Part shown: positions 48,751-61,396 of the stretch, piece after piece
How positions within the stretch are numbered: position 1 is the first letter of the stretch
How the letters are laid out: each line of letters opens with the position of its first letter
NCBI RefSeq assembly: GCF_000003815.2
Contig: NC_049990.1
Coordinates: forward strand, 4,527,803 to 4,591,802
Reading direction: 5' to 3'
Source of the DNA: Branchiostoma floridae
Taxonomy: Eukaryota; Chordata; Leptocardii; Amphioxiformes; Branchiostomatidae
Length of the DNA stretch: 64,000 nucleotides
Position numbers and translations under genes: made by a program
The notes under the pieces: generated by a model
Database searches by the model: none
What the model was told of the DNA's origin: nothing
Seen by the model: only the letters and a program-made list of their open reading frames with translations

Positions 48751-49198
48751 CTGCAACAGAAGAAGTACCGTTGATATTTAAGAACATCATGTAAATGTAG
48801 TAGATACTTGTATTGCATTAGCAACGAGTTCTAATATGTATAATTTACACACCATTTCGTTGTTTTCATCAAAGTTACTAACATGTCAAAAATCATACAA
48901 TAATTCTTTCGCTTGTAAACAGGTCAATAACCTGAGTTGTAATGTTCTGGTTAAACAAATAGAATGAAAGTGAAATGTCAATACATACATATATGTATGC
49001 ACACAAACACTAGCAAAGATACAACCTTCTGGGCAAAGATACTAACGTGTTGAAAATCAGATCAAAGTTGATCAGTGGCCACATAGTCATGAGCGACTGG
49101 GTGCTCATTGAAAACAATTCTGCTCCGTCTGGTCAAATAAAACGCGCGCGTCATGTGTACTACTTGAATTCAACTGACAATGTCCTATTGAAACTTAC

Positions 49199-49310
49199 CT
49201 TTGTTTACTCGTCTGGTGGCTGTGAGAGGCTGTATTGTGTGGCCTTGATGGAGGCGGTGGCTCAGGTTTCACCTTGCCTGGGCACTGTGTAAAAGGAACA
49301 GAACAACAAG
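49199..49310 (-). other. Candidate noncoding exon of ROCO B
   Basis: Donor CAAAG|GTAAGT at 49199, with sequence conserved with 38324-38430. A plausible acceptor is near TTTTACACAG at about 49290. Confidence 0.5.
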
Positions 49311-49965
49311 CTGTGGATTATCCAGGTGATCACCTGCACCATTGGCGTTCATGTCCATTTCTTAAGTATGAGAAACATAATCTTTTTAACAAGTATTCAC
49401 TTTGGTGGTCTACGTTAAGGCTATACTATAAATGGACATCTCCAGCACAATAAACTTCATCTTCCTTACAACTATGGGTGCAAAACCACGTAACAGTGGC
49501 GTTTTAGTTCCCAATCGTGCATACCAAGTATTTGTAATCCCCGCTAAACATTACTCCAGAAACTGTTTCCAGACACCAGGTAAATAAAATGTTAAAAGGC
49601 ATGGGACCCCTTTGTCTTTTTTGTTGAACGTACGCACAGGATGTTTACCGTATTTTGACATTATTCTAGTCGTGGCCATTTCTGTACCATCTATGGGTAG
49701 AAGGTAGAGGTTTGTGCTTTTAAGATATGACAAATATAAAATTTCTACGATCATATGAAAATCGCACGTTACCAACCTACTATATCATCAGTATATGATT
49801 AATAATACAGTTCAACAGATAGTACGCCCATGGTCAGACGAACCAAATACGCCGATTGTTTAGTCCAAAGTTTCGGTCTCCCTACTTAATTCTTCCTTAT
49901 AGTTTCATTCTTACAAGCAAAACACCTGTTGATAGTAGTGCCAAGGATGTTTGAGAAGTTCTTAC

Positions 49966-50640
49966 CAGGTGTAAGTCGTTGCACTCGCAGTAGGAGGTAG
50001 TAGCGAAGAACTGTGGGCAGAAGAAAATGGAATAACTGCACCTCGGTACGACCAGCTTGCTTTTTAACTTCCTCTTTTGTGGCGGGACTTTCCGCCAGAC
50101 GGGCAGTCTGGCGGAAGAATATCAGGTGAATCTCTAGACGACAAAGTAGTCCTTCGGTTCCTTGAGGTTTTAGAGCACAAATTAAGTTACACAAGGCGGA
50201 AATGTTTCTAAGGTGTTGTTACTGATGTACTGAAGTATCAAAGGGCATCAACATGGTCACCCTTTTTGATGATACTATCTTGCCGTGGAGCGATATATAC
50301 ACCATGTTTTGACGGTTATGTGACACACCTGAAAGGTGTAATGGTCCGAAAATAGCGCGGGTTTCAGGTATCATGATGGCTTTTTCTTTGGGAGAAACCA
50401 AAACGTCTGGCTGTGGGAGAAGGTGATATTTTTTTAGCATATTGCAGCTTGCCGACATGGATCTACTATGCTCGTGTATCCATTCTCATAATTTCTTGAG
50501 CAAAGCATTTCGGTACTGCAAATTATGTGTGCATTCTCCATTTCCATTCCTCTCCCATGATCATTCTTCCTTCGTCCCTCCATGTTGGCACCGCTGGCAC
50601 AAAAACGCCTGTGCGGTGCTATTCACAGACTTATAGTTGA
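49966..50640 (-). promoter_or_regulatory. Candidate first exon and upstream region of ROCO B
   Basis: Donor ACCTG|GTAAGAAC at 49966. Homology to copy A runs to about 50480 and includes GGCGGGACTTTCC just upstream of the exon. That word resembles an NF-kappaB site (GGGACTTTCC) and is present in both copies (41622 and 50092). The regulatory meaning is inferred. Confidence 0.5.
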
Positions 50641-51485
50641 TAGTAAACGCTACTTCTCTAGCCTCCTTCACGGCCTTCCACGGAAGTTTGCCTTTATTGT
50701 TGATTTGCGATTTTCAAGATCAATGGTCTTGTGTCGAAGGGTCGTGTTAACGCTCGCTACTAACACAATCTTTTGGCACAAGACCATCCCGGACCTCCCC
50801 AACAATAAACGCCCGCAGAAGGCCGTGAAGGGGGCTACAACTTGTCAACGCCAGACACACGTCACAAGCAACTGACATCACCACTCACCACACAAGTAAA
50901 CAAGACTAGGGGGGAATGGGGAAATCCCTATCAAGTAAACAAAACATGTTTATTGGTTTACAATTTCTGGATACCGATATATGTTCATCGCGAAAATACA
51001 TATGTATGTGATGTACATGTATATAAGTTGGTAGCTTGTAGAGAATATTGTCTATGTCAATTCTATTTGATTCGTTAGGTCCATAAAAATATACAGACGA
51101 TTCTAGTCAAACAGAAAGAAACAAACATTTTCAACATATTTAAGTCTGGGAGTTTCAAAAAGTCCCAATATGATGCATAGGCGGGCACTGAACAATTATC
51201 ATTTTATGGGAAAACGTATACCTGTTGTAACATTTTATCAAATACTTATCAGCAAATTGTAAAAACAATACCTGTAATCATGTCTATCGAACAATTTTTG
51301 AATAGCACGAATAGAATGTTACCAAGAATTCTTTACTTTAAAATCTTTCAAGATCGCCACAAAGAAATACCAAGGATTTTTTTATATACAGCACTACCTG
51401 TACTGGTGACAAACATTCATGAATAGATGGTGAGTAATTAGTATGCCTTCTATCGAAAACATAAACAGTTGTTGAAAACATATTT
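50641..51485. other. Intergenic, no gene recognised
   Basis: No coding signal. The part nearest the Yellow gene probably holds its 3' UTR, but I found no clear polyadenylation signal. Confidence 0.4.
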
Positions 51486-54400
51486 TCAAATGTAACTCAT
51501 AATTGCATACAGGACCGAAACAACTGCCACCAACATTCCCCATCCAAACCGCAAACCGCTCGCACCCGACCCTTTGTACATGTATGACTTCTCCCCAACG
51601 TAGATCTTCCACACACGGAAGTTGGACTCGGGGCCAGTGATGTTCAACTCATTGAACAGATACTGTTGCAGTTTGTTGGACACGAACCACAGGTAACCTT
51701 CGTCGTCAAAGGCGAAGGCATTCGGCCATTGCATCCTGACGTCACTGATAAGGAGGGGTGATGACGAAGACACATCTTGTGATGACGTATCCCACCTGTA
51801 CACGGCGTTGAGCTGCAGTGCGCCGTAGTACAGCGTGCCTTTGTTGGAAATGGCGATGCCGTCGCTTTGGGACGCCTTGCGACCTGCAACGGAATTTCAA
51901 CATTGTTTTAGTACTTAAGTGGAAAGCCAACGTCAGGATGATAGTTGCGGCAACTTTCTGGTCATTGGACATCGACTGACCCGAAAGAAGGTATGCCACT
52001 AAAGACATGTCCTAAAGTTGGCCAAGCACACTGGATCACACCCTACTCTTCTCCGTAAGTGTATTGGATTCTTTGAGGTGCATCGGTTTAAAGCCCGAGT
52101 TACCCTATGATGCAAGCATGGATCCGAAGACCCCTCTTGAAAGACACCCCCGTTCGCTAATGTACACTAGTACTACACATGCCTGAGCAGGGTTTGAACC
52201 TCCACCCACTAGCTCAGCAGAAGGGATCCTTTGCCCTCGGGGCCTCCGTATCCATATGAAGAAGAAGTTGCTTAAGACACATGGTGAGGGGCATGGCATT
52301 GGCACTGAAATGCATAAAAGTACCACCATGTTCTGGCAGTGAAGACCGTGCCTACCTAGTTCTTTCACGCTGGTTCCAACATCGGCCACCGTGGGTTGTT
52401 TCAGAAGGCTTGTCGGCAGCGTGTAGAGATTGTAGCCGGCCAGTGCGCAGTAGTACAGCTGTGATAAAGAAATTGATTTATTTTAAGGTCTGAGTAAACC
52501 AATGCTGAGATGTGGTGTTTCTTTAGGCCTATTTTGATGATCTTTGGTGTTTTTCACCCCAATGACACAATTTTGCCCCTAAGTTTAACCCTCTATCCAT
52601 GTCTACTCACGTCTGCATGGCAAGAATGTGGCAACTTTAAGTTGAATTTGTAAACCTAAGGCCATCTGTTCTTGGAAAATGAAATGACTGACAATTCGAC
52701 AGGATTCGGAAGCTAGGTTAGATGCTATGAATGGGGACGACCCAGAGCAAATCTGGTTTTAAGTTGGTGGTTTGAAAATAGCCCTATCAGATGTGAGTAT
52801 ATATTTGACATAAACAGAATCTAGCCGGTTTGATTTTGATCAAATCAAATCTAAATCTGATTCAACCGCTCTAGCAACAATGTGAATTGGGGATTTGGTA
52901 CCTTCATGTTTTTCCCTATAGGAGACAGCGCCACGCCGTTGACAGGTACCGGAGGGAAGGTGTAGTTTCGGCCGTTGATTGTCATTCGCCTCCCGTCCGT
53001 GGCCGCGGTCATACTGGGATGGGTAACTCTGCGTGGAAGAACATACGAAACGTTTTACCAGTAGTTGAAAGGAAACTATTTAGTCGACAGCGTACAATAT
53101 TCAACGATTTCAATTTCAAAGATTAGCAACGTTGCCTAAAGGTTCATATGCTTCACAATCAACCATCGTCAAGCGGAGACGGGGGAGATACTGACTTTCA
53201 GTCACCTTTGACCCATTATCGGCCACGTGTCCATAACGTCACAGAAATGATTTGGTTATACATCCTGAAGAAGGCATTAAGTGTGTGGCCAACATTCGCT
53301 GTTTTTTCTTTCAGAAAGACAGAAAAAGGTGGATTTATGACAGGCCTGAGGCTATTGACAGGATGATCATGTTAGCAGTAGAAAAAAATCGCGCTGATGA
53401 CGGATCATGTTTACAGGATCAGTAAATGCAAATGCAAATATTTCTACTGCTGACAGGATTATCCGTTCAATAGTGTAAACTTTTCTACCGTTAACAGGGT
53501 CATCCTGTCAATACCCACTCCCTTGTGACAACTGCACAGTGCCCCATACCTGTGCGACTTGTCCTGCTTGTAATCGTACACCACGATTCCTCCCGCCCGG
53601 CTCGAGTCGGAAATGTACGCAAACCACCCGTCTGTGTCGTCTGCAGAAGCGTCAATCACAATGTCGTTCAGGAAGGCGGTACTGTTGGAAGCCACGTCAT
53701 TCGGGAATGTGTGCACTCGGACCATCTCTGCCTTCTTGATGTCGTAGACGAGAATTTTCGGGGCACAGACTTGAGGAAGGTTCGGGTCGAAGACGGCCAA
53801 CCGACCGTTGTCGATGATCCACATGCGTCCCAATCGGTCGATTTCCATACTCTGCAAATACAAAGACTGGTAAGTAGACGGATTACTACAAATGCAACTG
53901 TTACAACATACTAAACTCCTTGTCAGTGTTACAGGTCGGCCAGCAGGGTCTCTGCCTAACCAGTGGAAGGGCTGCTATGCAGAAGTGTGAATATGGATAA
54001 CCAAGCTTTGTGGAGAAGGCTGTGACTGCAGCAGTAAATGAATTGCTGCTACCATCTGCATGTCTTAAAGTCAAAATGCAAAGATTGGTAAGTATTCGGA
54101 TGGCTAAAAAACTAACCGTATACATTCGTAGCTTCTGTATGGAAATGACTGCGATAGTAGCAATACACTGATAATGTTGTCACCTGCATGTCTTTTAAAA
54201 AGTTTATCAGCACGGCTGTCAGAAACGAAGAGGAACTGAAGAAAGGAAAACTTGATAAGATGAAGAAGCTGCAGTTTTTCTTCCAAACATTCAACATTTG
54301 AGTTTCTGGATTTCCTGAAATATGTGCACATAATCATACCTGCACGTACTGGATGGTGGAGCAGTTCCCGACCACCTGCCACTCCCAGCTGGGGAAAGGG

Positions 54401-55433
54401 CGCAGCACGGGCCGCCCGCCCTTCATCACAACGGACCTGGGGTGAACGGGACGAGAATCTTAGTCAAACATAGACAAGATGTTTATAATTATAGCTAAAA
54501 ATGATTTGCTAAGGCCAAGGTGGGATTCCATAGTTCTAGTAGACTATAGGGGCCTAATGTTCTACAAATACTCTATGACGTTTTCTCCGTCGAGGTTTTT
54601 CAATCAGCAAAATTGTGACAGAAAATCAGTATTACTACTACTTTAAGCTTATTACTGGCCGCTAGACTACAGTGCGTTCCTTCCTCGCGTAACCATCTAC
54701 ATATGTCAACGTGACGTTATGTTAATGTTACTCACGTCAGAGTGGCCGGCACGCCCGCCCTCCACCGCGGGACCGTAAGGTACACCACTCCGCCGTACGT
54801 CTTGATGCCGTTGATGCTGTTGTTTATCGGGGCGAAGGACCCGTCATCCAGTGCGAGCTGCGTGGAACATGGGTGGAAAATACTTCAAATTGAAGCTGAT
54901 TCAAGAAGGCCGCTACACCAGAACTTACGTAGGGCCTGTGCAATCTCAACGTTTAACGAATACTTCTCTTTGAGTTATGTGTCCTATAATGATGATTTTG
55001 ACCATACCAACCATCCCACTTTATGGCCTGCCCTTGTAAAGTGAGACTTTGTGTTACAATCGGACTTAACATGGAATATAAAATACAAGGAAGGTCCAAT
55101 GTCACCATAAAATGACACTCCTTTTAGCGTTTCCATCTCTTTTTGAGTTGGACGAAAGTAGACGTTGGTCAGACATGTCAAATATGAGATCATACGAAGA
55201 AAAGGAGCTAGCTATACCGGAAAGGAACGATTTTCAGCGGCTCTCAAAAAAGGCACAAAACAAATACTGAAACATACCTGTCGGGCATCGTCGCTCGGCC
55301 AGTCATAATCTATGAATGTCCACTCGTACACCAGGACAGTGTCACCACTGATCAAATCGGCACCATCGGACAGTCCCAGCATGCACAGGGCGCACAGTAG
55401 AACACATGCCAATGACCTTGCCGTGGCCGCCAT
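51486..55433 (-). CDS. Yellow/major royal jelly family protein, likely GPI-anchored
   Basis: Seven in-phase exons: 55433-55278, 54857-54736, 54436-54340, 53851-53550, 53028-52902, 52458-52356, 51883-51486 (434 aa). It begins with a signal peptide (SLACVLLCALCMLGLSDGA). Family hallmarks follow in order: VYEWTFIDYDWPSDDARQ, INNSINGIKTYGGVVYLTVP with RWRAGVPATLT, SMEIDRLGRMWIIDNGR, TAFLNDIVIDAS, DGIAISNKGTLYYGALQLNA and WPNAFAFDDEGYLWFVSN. Length and order fit the MRJP/Yellow six-bladed propeller. The C-terminus has small residues (GSGASG) then a hydrophobic end (WGMLVAVVSVLYAIMSYI), as in GPI-anchor signals. Insect Yellows are secreted and act in pigmentation; the function here is unknown. The start codon sits in an AAGATGGCGGCC context at 55433. 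Confidence 0.92.
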
Positions 55434-55777
55434 CTTGAATTTCAGTAGTCAGTCACTAGCTTATCTGTAACTGAAATTTATGATAAATATCGACAATGTA
55501 TAAACATATTGATCCGTTGCTTGATCAGTTGATAAAACTATGATACATGTATTTCTCAACAAGAAACGGAAATACTTGTGTTGCAAAACGCTACACATAA
55601 ATTTAACTTGCGGCTGTTCAATAATAGCAGAAGGTCATCTGAGTTCACAGGGATTCTTGAATTTTTTTCCAGCAGATTCTCGACAAGGCAGTCCTGTATC
55701 ACACATAACCCTCAAAGGTAAGACAATGATGGTGCAAACACTCAGTAACTCACCCAATCAGCCTTACAAGCCTAGAT

Positions 55778-58545
55778 CAGGGTTGTAGCCAGCGCCCGTC
55801 CTTCCGTCCTTTGACGGAATTTTGCAGCTGGGGACGGAAAAATATTTTGCCCATTCCGTCCTCTGTGACGGAGAAAATCGATATGTAAAGATACAACAAA
55901 AACTAAAAATCGCCGTGCAAAGATCTCCAAAAATTAAAAGGATTTTTTCACAGCGCCGGGGCAGGGGTCCGCATTTCAGGCTATTTAGAAGGCTTATTTT
56001 ATCAGGTTTTTAGGGCCATATCTACGATAATAGTAGCAGTCACTTAACTTCTTTTCAGTTTGACATAACAATATTTCAAGTCAAAGCGTCAAAGTCAACT
56101 AAAAACTCGTAATCAACAAACTTTACTCAGCTCAACAGTAACGTTAACTATTGTCCGGTTTGACATCCGAAGTTGAAGCGCTTATTTATAGCGCTAGTAT
56201 CTTCGATGCTCCGTTAGCCGCCGTGCCGTGCGACTGTTGTTGACGGTCTTACATCCCTAAGTTGCCGCCTCGCTGTCAGACGATATACCAACGGACATGT
56301 TTCAAGAAAAATACCCGGCGAAACCATTGTTCCGCGTCAGATTCTATTCTATAAAACATGTGGGTTACAGTCTGATAAATATTTTGTAGAAGCACCGCTG
56401 TGGGAAAGTGCAAGGAATAATCACGTAGCATACGAAGTTCGCTGTCAACTGTCACACGACTGTTTGAAACTCTAACCAACAGCCGCGGCCTTTGATGAAG
56501 TCGGCGAAAAGGTGCACTGCCTTTGCAACAAGGAAGCCGACGGTCTCATGGTGGGCGGGGCCACATGACGAGGCTTGCCCCGGCCCCGAAAGGAAATGCC
56601 CGGGTTTTACATACAAACTTACGGTGGCTTGTACTTTACCTTGCCGAACCAAAGAGCTTCAAATTTAGAACAGGAAATTTGGGGACGCGACCCGCCCTTG
56701 CTCTAGAAATGTGTCAGAGAGAATTGATTTTATTTTTCGCGCTGAAAAAGAAATGACGCAACTAATAGTAAGAGCCTATGTGATCAACCCCGCTCCCCAT
56801 ATAAGGCGATTCCCGGGAAAATCTGGCTGTTCCGGGGAGGGGTCCCACCCCGCTATAATAGGACCGCGCCGGATCAAACCGTGGGCGATTCTTTCAAGTG
56901 ATTCGTTGTACATGCTCGCCGACTCGCCGTCTATGTTTCCAATCTTTGTAAAGTGTTAAAATGCTACTTACCTCATTAAGATGAACTGACAGATGAAGTG
57001 TGTTGTGTTAATCGACGGTTTCTCTCATCGGCGATGGTAGGAATCGACGTGAACTTTGATACGACTTAACTAAGTAAGACGCAAACGGCCGTTGTTGAAA
57101 ATGTTTTATTCTCGCCGATGTGAGGGCGCCGTTATCCCTTGTATGTGCTATTGTGCTTGTGAATATTTCTGGATCTGCCATATAGATCCCCNNNNNNNNN
57201 NNNNNNNNNNNNNNNNNNNNNNNNNNNNNNNNNNNNNNNNNNNNNNNNNNNNNNNNNNNNNNNNNNNNNNNNNNNNNNNNNNNNNNNNNNNNNNNNNNNN
57301 NNNNNNNNNNNNNNNNNNNNNNNNNNNNNNNNNNNNNNNNNNNNNNNNNNNNNNNNNNNNNNNNNNNNNNNNNNNNNNNNNNNNNNNNNNNNNNNNNNNN
57401 NNNNNNNNNNNNNNNNNNNNNNNNNNNNNNNNNNNNNNNNNNNNNNNNNNNNNNNNNNNNNNNNNNNNNNNNNNNNNNNNNNNNNNNNNNNNNNNNNNNN
57501 NNNNNNNNNNNNNNNNNNNNNNNNNNNNNNNNNNNNNNNNNNNNNNNNNNNNNNNNNNNNNNNNNNNNNNNNNNNNNNNNNNNNNNNNNNNNNNNNNNNN
57601 NNNNNNNNNNNNNNNNNNNNNNNNNNNNNNNNNNNNNNNNNNNNNNNNNNNNNNNNNNNNNNNNNNNNNNNNNNNNNNNNNNNNNNNNNNNNNNNNNNNN
57701 NNNNNNNNNNNNNNNNNNNNNNNNNNNNNNNNNNNNNNNNNNNNNNNNNNNNNNNNNNNNNNNNNNNNNNNNNNNNNNNNNNNNNNNNNNNNNNNNNNNN
57801 NNNNNNNNNNNNNNNNNNNNNNNNNNNNNNNNNNNNNNNNNNNNNNNNNNNNNNNNNNNNNNNNNNNNNNNNNNNNNNNNNNNNNNNNNNNNNNNNNNNN
57901 NNNNNNNNNNNNNNNNNNNNNNNNNNNNNNNNNNNNNNNNNNNNNNNNNNNNNNNNNNNNNNNNNNNNNNNNNNNNNNNNNNNNNNNNNNNNNNNNNNNN
58001 NNNNNNNNNNNNNNNNNNNNNNNNNNNNNNNNNNNNNNNNNNNNNNNNNNNNNNNNNNNNNNNNNNNNNNNNNNNNNNNNNNNNNNNNNNNNNNNNNNNN
58101 NNNNNNNNNNNNNNNNNNNNNNNNNNNNNNNNNNNNNNNNNNNNNNNNNNNNNNNNNNNNNNNNNNNNNNNNNNNNNNNNNNNNNCGTGCTGTTTCTTTT
58201 CTGTGTAATTCTATACAATATAGAAGTACAGCTGTGTAACACGCTTACAATCTTACCCTCATACCAGCAATCTGTGCGATCACTGCGGTGGCGGTAGCAT
58301 CGGCCCCTTTCCTAAATAAAATCCAGCGTAAAACCCTCGTGTAATTTCTTTTACCAAGACAGCTCAAAATGCTGGAAATAGCGTTTCAGAGGGTCTAGAT
58401 TTCAAAATTTTCCGGGGGAGCATGCCCCCGGACCCCCCTAGGAACGTCGCGCCTTCGGCGCGACATCTCGCGCCTACGGCGCTCGATAGGATTTTCAGTA
58501 AAAAGTGGGGGGACGGAAAATGATTTCGGGCTGGCTACAACCCTG
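55778..58545. mobile_element. hAT element with 8-bp TSD, containing an assembly gap
   Basis: Perfect 16-bp inverted ends CAGGGTTGTAGCCAGC and GCTGGCTACAACCCTG, flanked by GCCTAGAT on both sides (55770-55777, 58546-58553). Subterminal GGACGGAA and TTCCGTCC words recur at both ends. The interior has 994 Ns (57192-58185), so whether a transposase is present cannot be judged. The two long open frames spanning the gap are artefacts. It lies just upstream of the Yellow gene. Confidence 0.85.
57192..58185. other. Assembly gap (994 N)
   Basis: Run of undetermined bases inside the hAT element. Nothing can be inferred about its content. Confidence 0.99.
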
Positions 58546-58553
58546 GCCTAGAT

Positions 58554-60450
58554 TATTGTACAGGTCTCCCTCCTGTAAACATATACTCAGTACAGAACCA
58601 GTACGATCAATAATATAGTACGTGCCGCTTCAACTGTCACCAAAGGTTGTTTCTAGCTACTATTATGCTGCCCTTGTTTACACTCGTACGTTCTGGTTCA
58701 GTGCACCGGTACATTTGATTTTGAAAGGCCGAACAGGTCAATCCTCTGCCCTGCCCACTTCGGGCCCTTGAAAAAATGCAAGAATGTGTCCTACACGCAG
58801 TCTGTCGTTTTCTTGTTGGTTGGAATGCTAATTTGGTCGGACGCCTGAGATCATTCTATTCAATATGAAAAGTTGTTCCCACCGTTCACAAGGGAATCAG
58901 TCAAAATCGTGTTACTTAAATGATCATAACTAGGTCATTCTGTAGCTTACATTAGTCATGTAACGTTATAATGCTTCAAGCACTCAAGCAGATATGAGGA
59001 GTAGCGATCGTAACATTCTACCGTGCTATAAAGGTTCGTGTGCTGCTGATGCTTCATACGACGTAATTGTTTATTGTTATAGCTAACTGCACCTCGCACT
59101 ACCTGTGCAAGGACATTTGACACGCCGAACCAAACGTGAGTGACCTGGCCGAAGGCACATTGCTACCGTCCATAAAAACGAACGAGAAAGTACAGCTTAT
59201 GAGTCGTACCTTCAATGACTACTTGAAGATCAGTCCAAGCCGTATCCGCAGTGATTGCTATCGCATAATGGGAGTCTCCGATAACGAATCAAAGCCAACA
59301 GTTGACCAACTCTACTCTACTCTACTCTGATTTATAGGACACTGGTGAACCTACGTTGTGTGCTGCACGTAGTGAGTGACTGCAGGCGCCTACTAGTAGG
59401 TAATGACAGGGCGTCAGCCAACACCTGGAGGTCATTTGAAACTGGTTCGTCCACCTTGTATATAACCGGCAACGAATGACATGCAATGATAGATAATGGG
59501 CACCAGTAGGTGTCGCTGTATCGTTCTATCTAACAACGCTGAAGTCCTCTCGATGTTTTACGAAATCATATTAAACAAGATAACGTTATGGAAATTTGGC
59601 ACACGCGTCTCAGAACACAGCACCTATGCAAATACAATATTCTCTAAAAGAACGTCGTACGGATTGTCCCGGTCTTCAAATTTTCTTTCAATCAAAAGCA
59701 TGCCAATTTCTCGCACTAAGCTCGTTAGCTGGTGTGTTACGCCGAAGGGCGGTTATACCGACTATATAGATACAGATACAGATACAGATGATGTCTCAAA
59801 CACCATACGAGGTGTATTGTCATTGGGTCTACGATAAACTTCCCCTTCACGAAACAACGGGATTTTGACAAAACATTCATACTGTCCGGAAATCTACTGT
59901 GCGACATGTTTGTGAAAGGGCGACCTCGTGTCAACTTACCTTTACTGAATGTTTCATACTATATCAATGAAAACGTTCAGCAAGCTCTAAAATTAAATTA
60001 CGGACTGTGCATACCTTAATCCAGTGATTTTCGTCTACTTGTAGTCTCCAGTGCTCGACACCGCCTTCCAGCTCCGAAGCCGCACTGCCAGTGACGCTAT
60101 TTCTTACAACATCAAAGGACGCGAAACCGAACACCTGAGGTCAAAAGGTCAACACCCTGTCCTTGAGGACAGCTCAAGTCCGTCAATGAAATTTGTAGGA
60201 ACAGAGACGGAATGACAGAGTTTCGTCGTGGCAACACACACATCTGTACAAAGCCAATATATATCTTCAGAAATGACGCACTAGTATTCGGTTGTGACAA
60301 CAGTTGGGAATGGGAAAACAGAAGACGAAAACGTACCATAAAGAAGAAGGACGAACCACAATTGGAATTCTTTTTACTACCTCTCTGCCCCCAAGGTTTG
60401 CTGATTAGATTATACCGTTCACATGCACGTCACTAACACTGGTGTCGGCA
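58554..60450. other. Intergenic, no gene recognised
   Basis: No convincing exon. It contains a short CTCTA run (59315-59330) and a LINE tail at 59724. Confidence 0.5.
59724..59789 (+). mobile_element. LINE 3' end with (GATACA)n tail
   Basis: Reads GTTAGCTGGTGTGTTACGCC, then GGTTATACCGACTATATAGA and GATACA repeats. Same tail as 20351-20470 and 39113-39466. A shorter related scrap, GCTGGTGTGTTACACC, is at 11469. Confidence 0.65.
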
Positions 60451-60573
60451 CAACTTTAGGTCGACATTTCCTGTGCTTTAGGTCACGATTGTAACAACAC
60501 AATTCCATTAGCGAATGGAATTTGGTCTGTTGCAATTGTGACCTGAAACACACAAAATAACGACATAAAGTTG
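60451..60573. mobile_element. Small foldback MITE
   Basis: Begins CAACTTTAGGTCGAC and ends GACATAAAGTTG. Arms of about 46 bp pair imperfectly, including GGTCACGATTGTAACA against TGTTGCAATTGTGACC. Confidence 0.6.
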
Positions 60574-61211
60574 TACCCAATAATGGCAGCGGCACGTGTG
60601 TCTATGGTATGCTTATTCGAGTGGGCAGAGGTAGTCAAAATAGTCTAACATCTTTATGGTTCCGCCTGTCTTGTTCATATGGTATGTGAAATTTACTTAG
60701 CATGTGGCTTTGCCCTCGGGGAGACCAAAAACCCTCATCAGCTATGTATCCAAGTATCTACTAGGCTCCACGTGTCACTGAAAATAGTAGAAATTGGTCA
60801 AATAGACAGATGACACACGGCCCAAAACCACAGTATGCGACATAGCCGGTCCCATATCATAAACTGTTTTTTTTTTGCCGGCCGACTCCTCTGGTGTGCT
60901 ATTTGTTTATTGTACCATTTTCAGCAATGTATGGGCCTGGTAAAGACTATAGCTACATCTTACGAAAAAGGCCCCGTGCTCTTTAAATAGTCTAGAAACC
61001 ACACGAAAGACTTTCGGCAACATACAATAGGTTTATTCTAGTCCACAAGCACATTATACATTAGATATAATCCGCATCTTACATCAATTACCATTGTACG
61101 AACGTTACAATAAATAGATCTTCGGTATACAAATAGTTTTTGGCACAAGCACAACAACAGGGACCTGACTCTATACATATACACAACTCATCATGGCGGA
61201 TGATTACAAGT

Positions 61212-61387
61212 CAGCTCCAGCCGATCCTACTTATACGGTACCATAAGATAGTATCAAAGCTGGTCAAGGAGTATAGCCAGCCAAAGGGAATCAGACCGTA
61301 GCATACACACACCTAGGCCGGCTTCTCTTCGCTGACCAGCTTTTGATACTACATATCTTATGGTACCATAGGATTTGGTTGGAGATG
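61212..61387. mobile_element. Palindromic MITE, copy 3 of the CTCCAAGCAGA family
   Basis: Same internal arms as 19315 and 23147 (AAGATAGTATCAAAGCTGG, GGAGTATAGCC, AGCTTTTGATACTA). The outer ends are more diverged and the TA flanks are no longer clear. Confidence 0.65.
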
Positions 61388-61396
61388 TTCCTTTAA

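Larger units (their letters stand above)
33514..50480. repeat. Tandem segmental duplication carrying the two ROCO genes
   Basis: Homology between copy A (33514 to about 42000) and copy B (44311 to about 50480) covers the coding exons, leader, two candidate noncoding exons and upstream DNA in the same order and strand. Copy A is longer mainly because of the two elements at 38546-41297. Noncoding parts are clearly diverged, so the event is not recent. Confidence 0.8.

Noticed and set aside
52100-52270. tRNA-like or SINE promoter (GGTTCAAACC B-box-like word on the minus strand)
   Set aside because: Only one box is convincing, the expected A-box spacing is absent, and no cloverleaf stem pairs properly.
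57092-58297. Two ~360-400 codon open frames
   Set aside because: Almost entirely undetermined residues across the N gap.
59136-59330. 64-codon plus-strand open frame
   Set aside because: No motif or splice support, and it ends in a simple CTCTA repeat.
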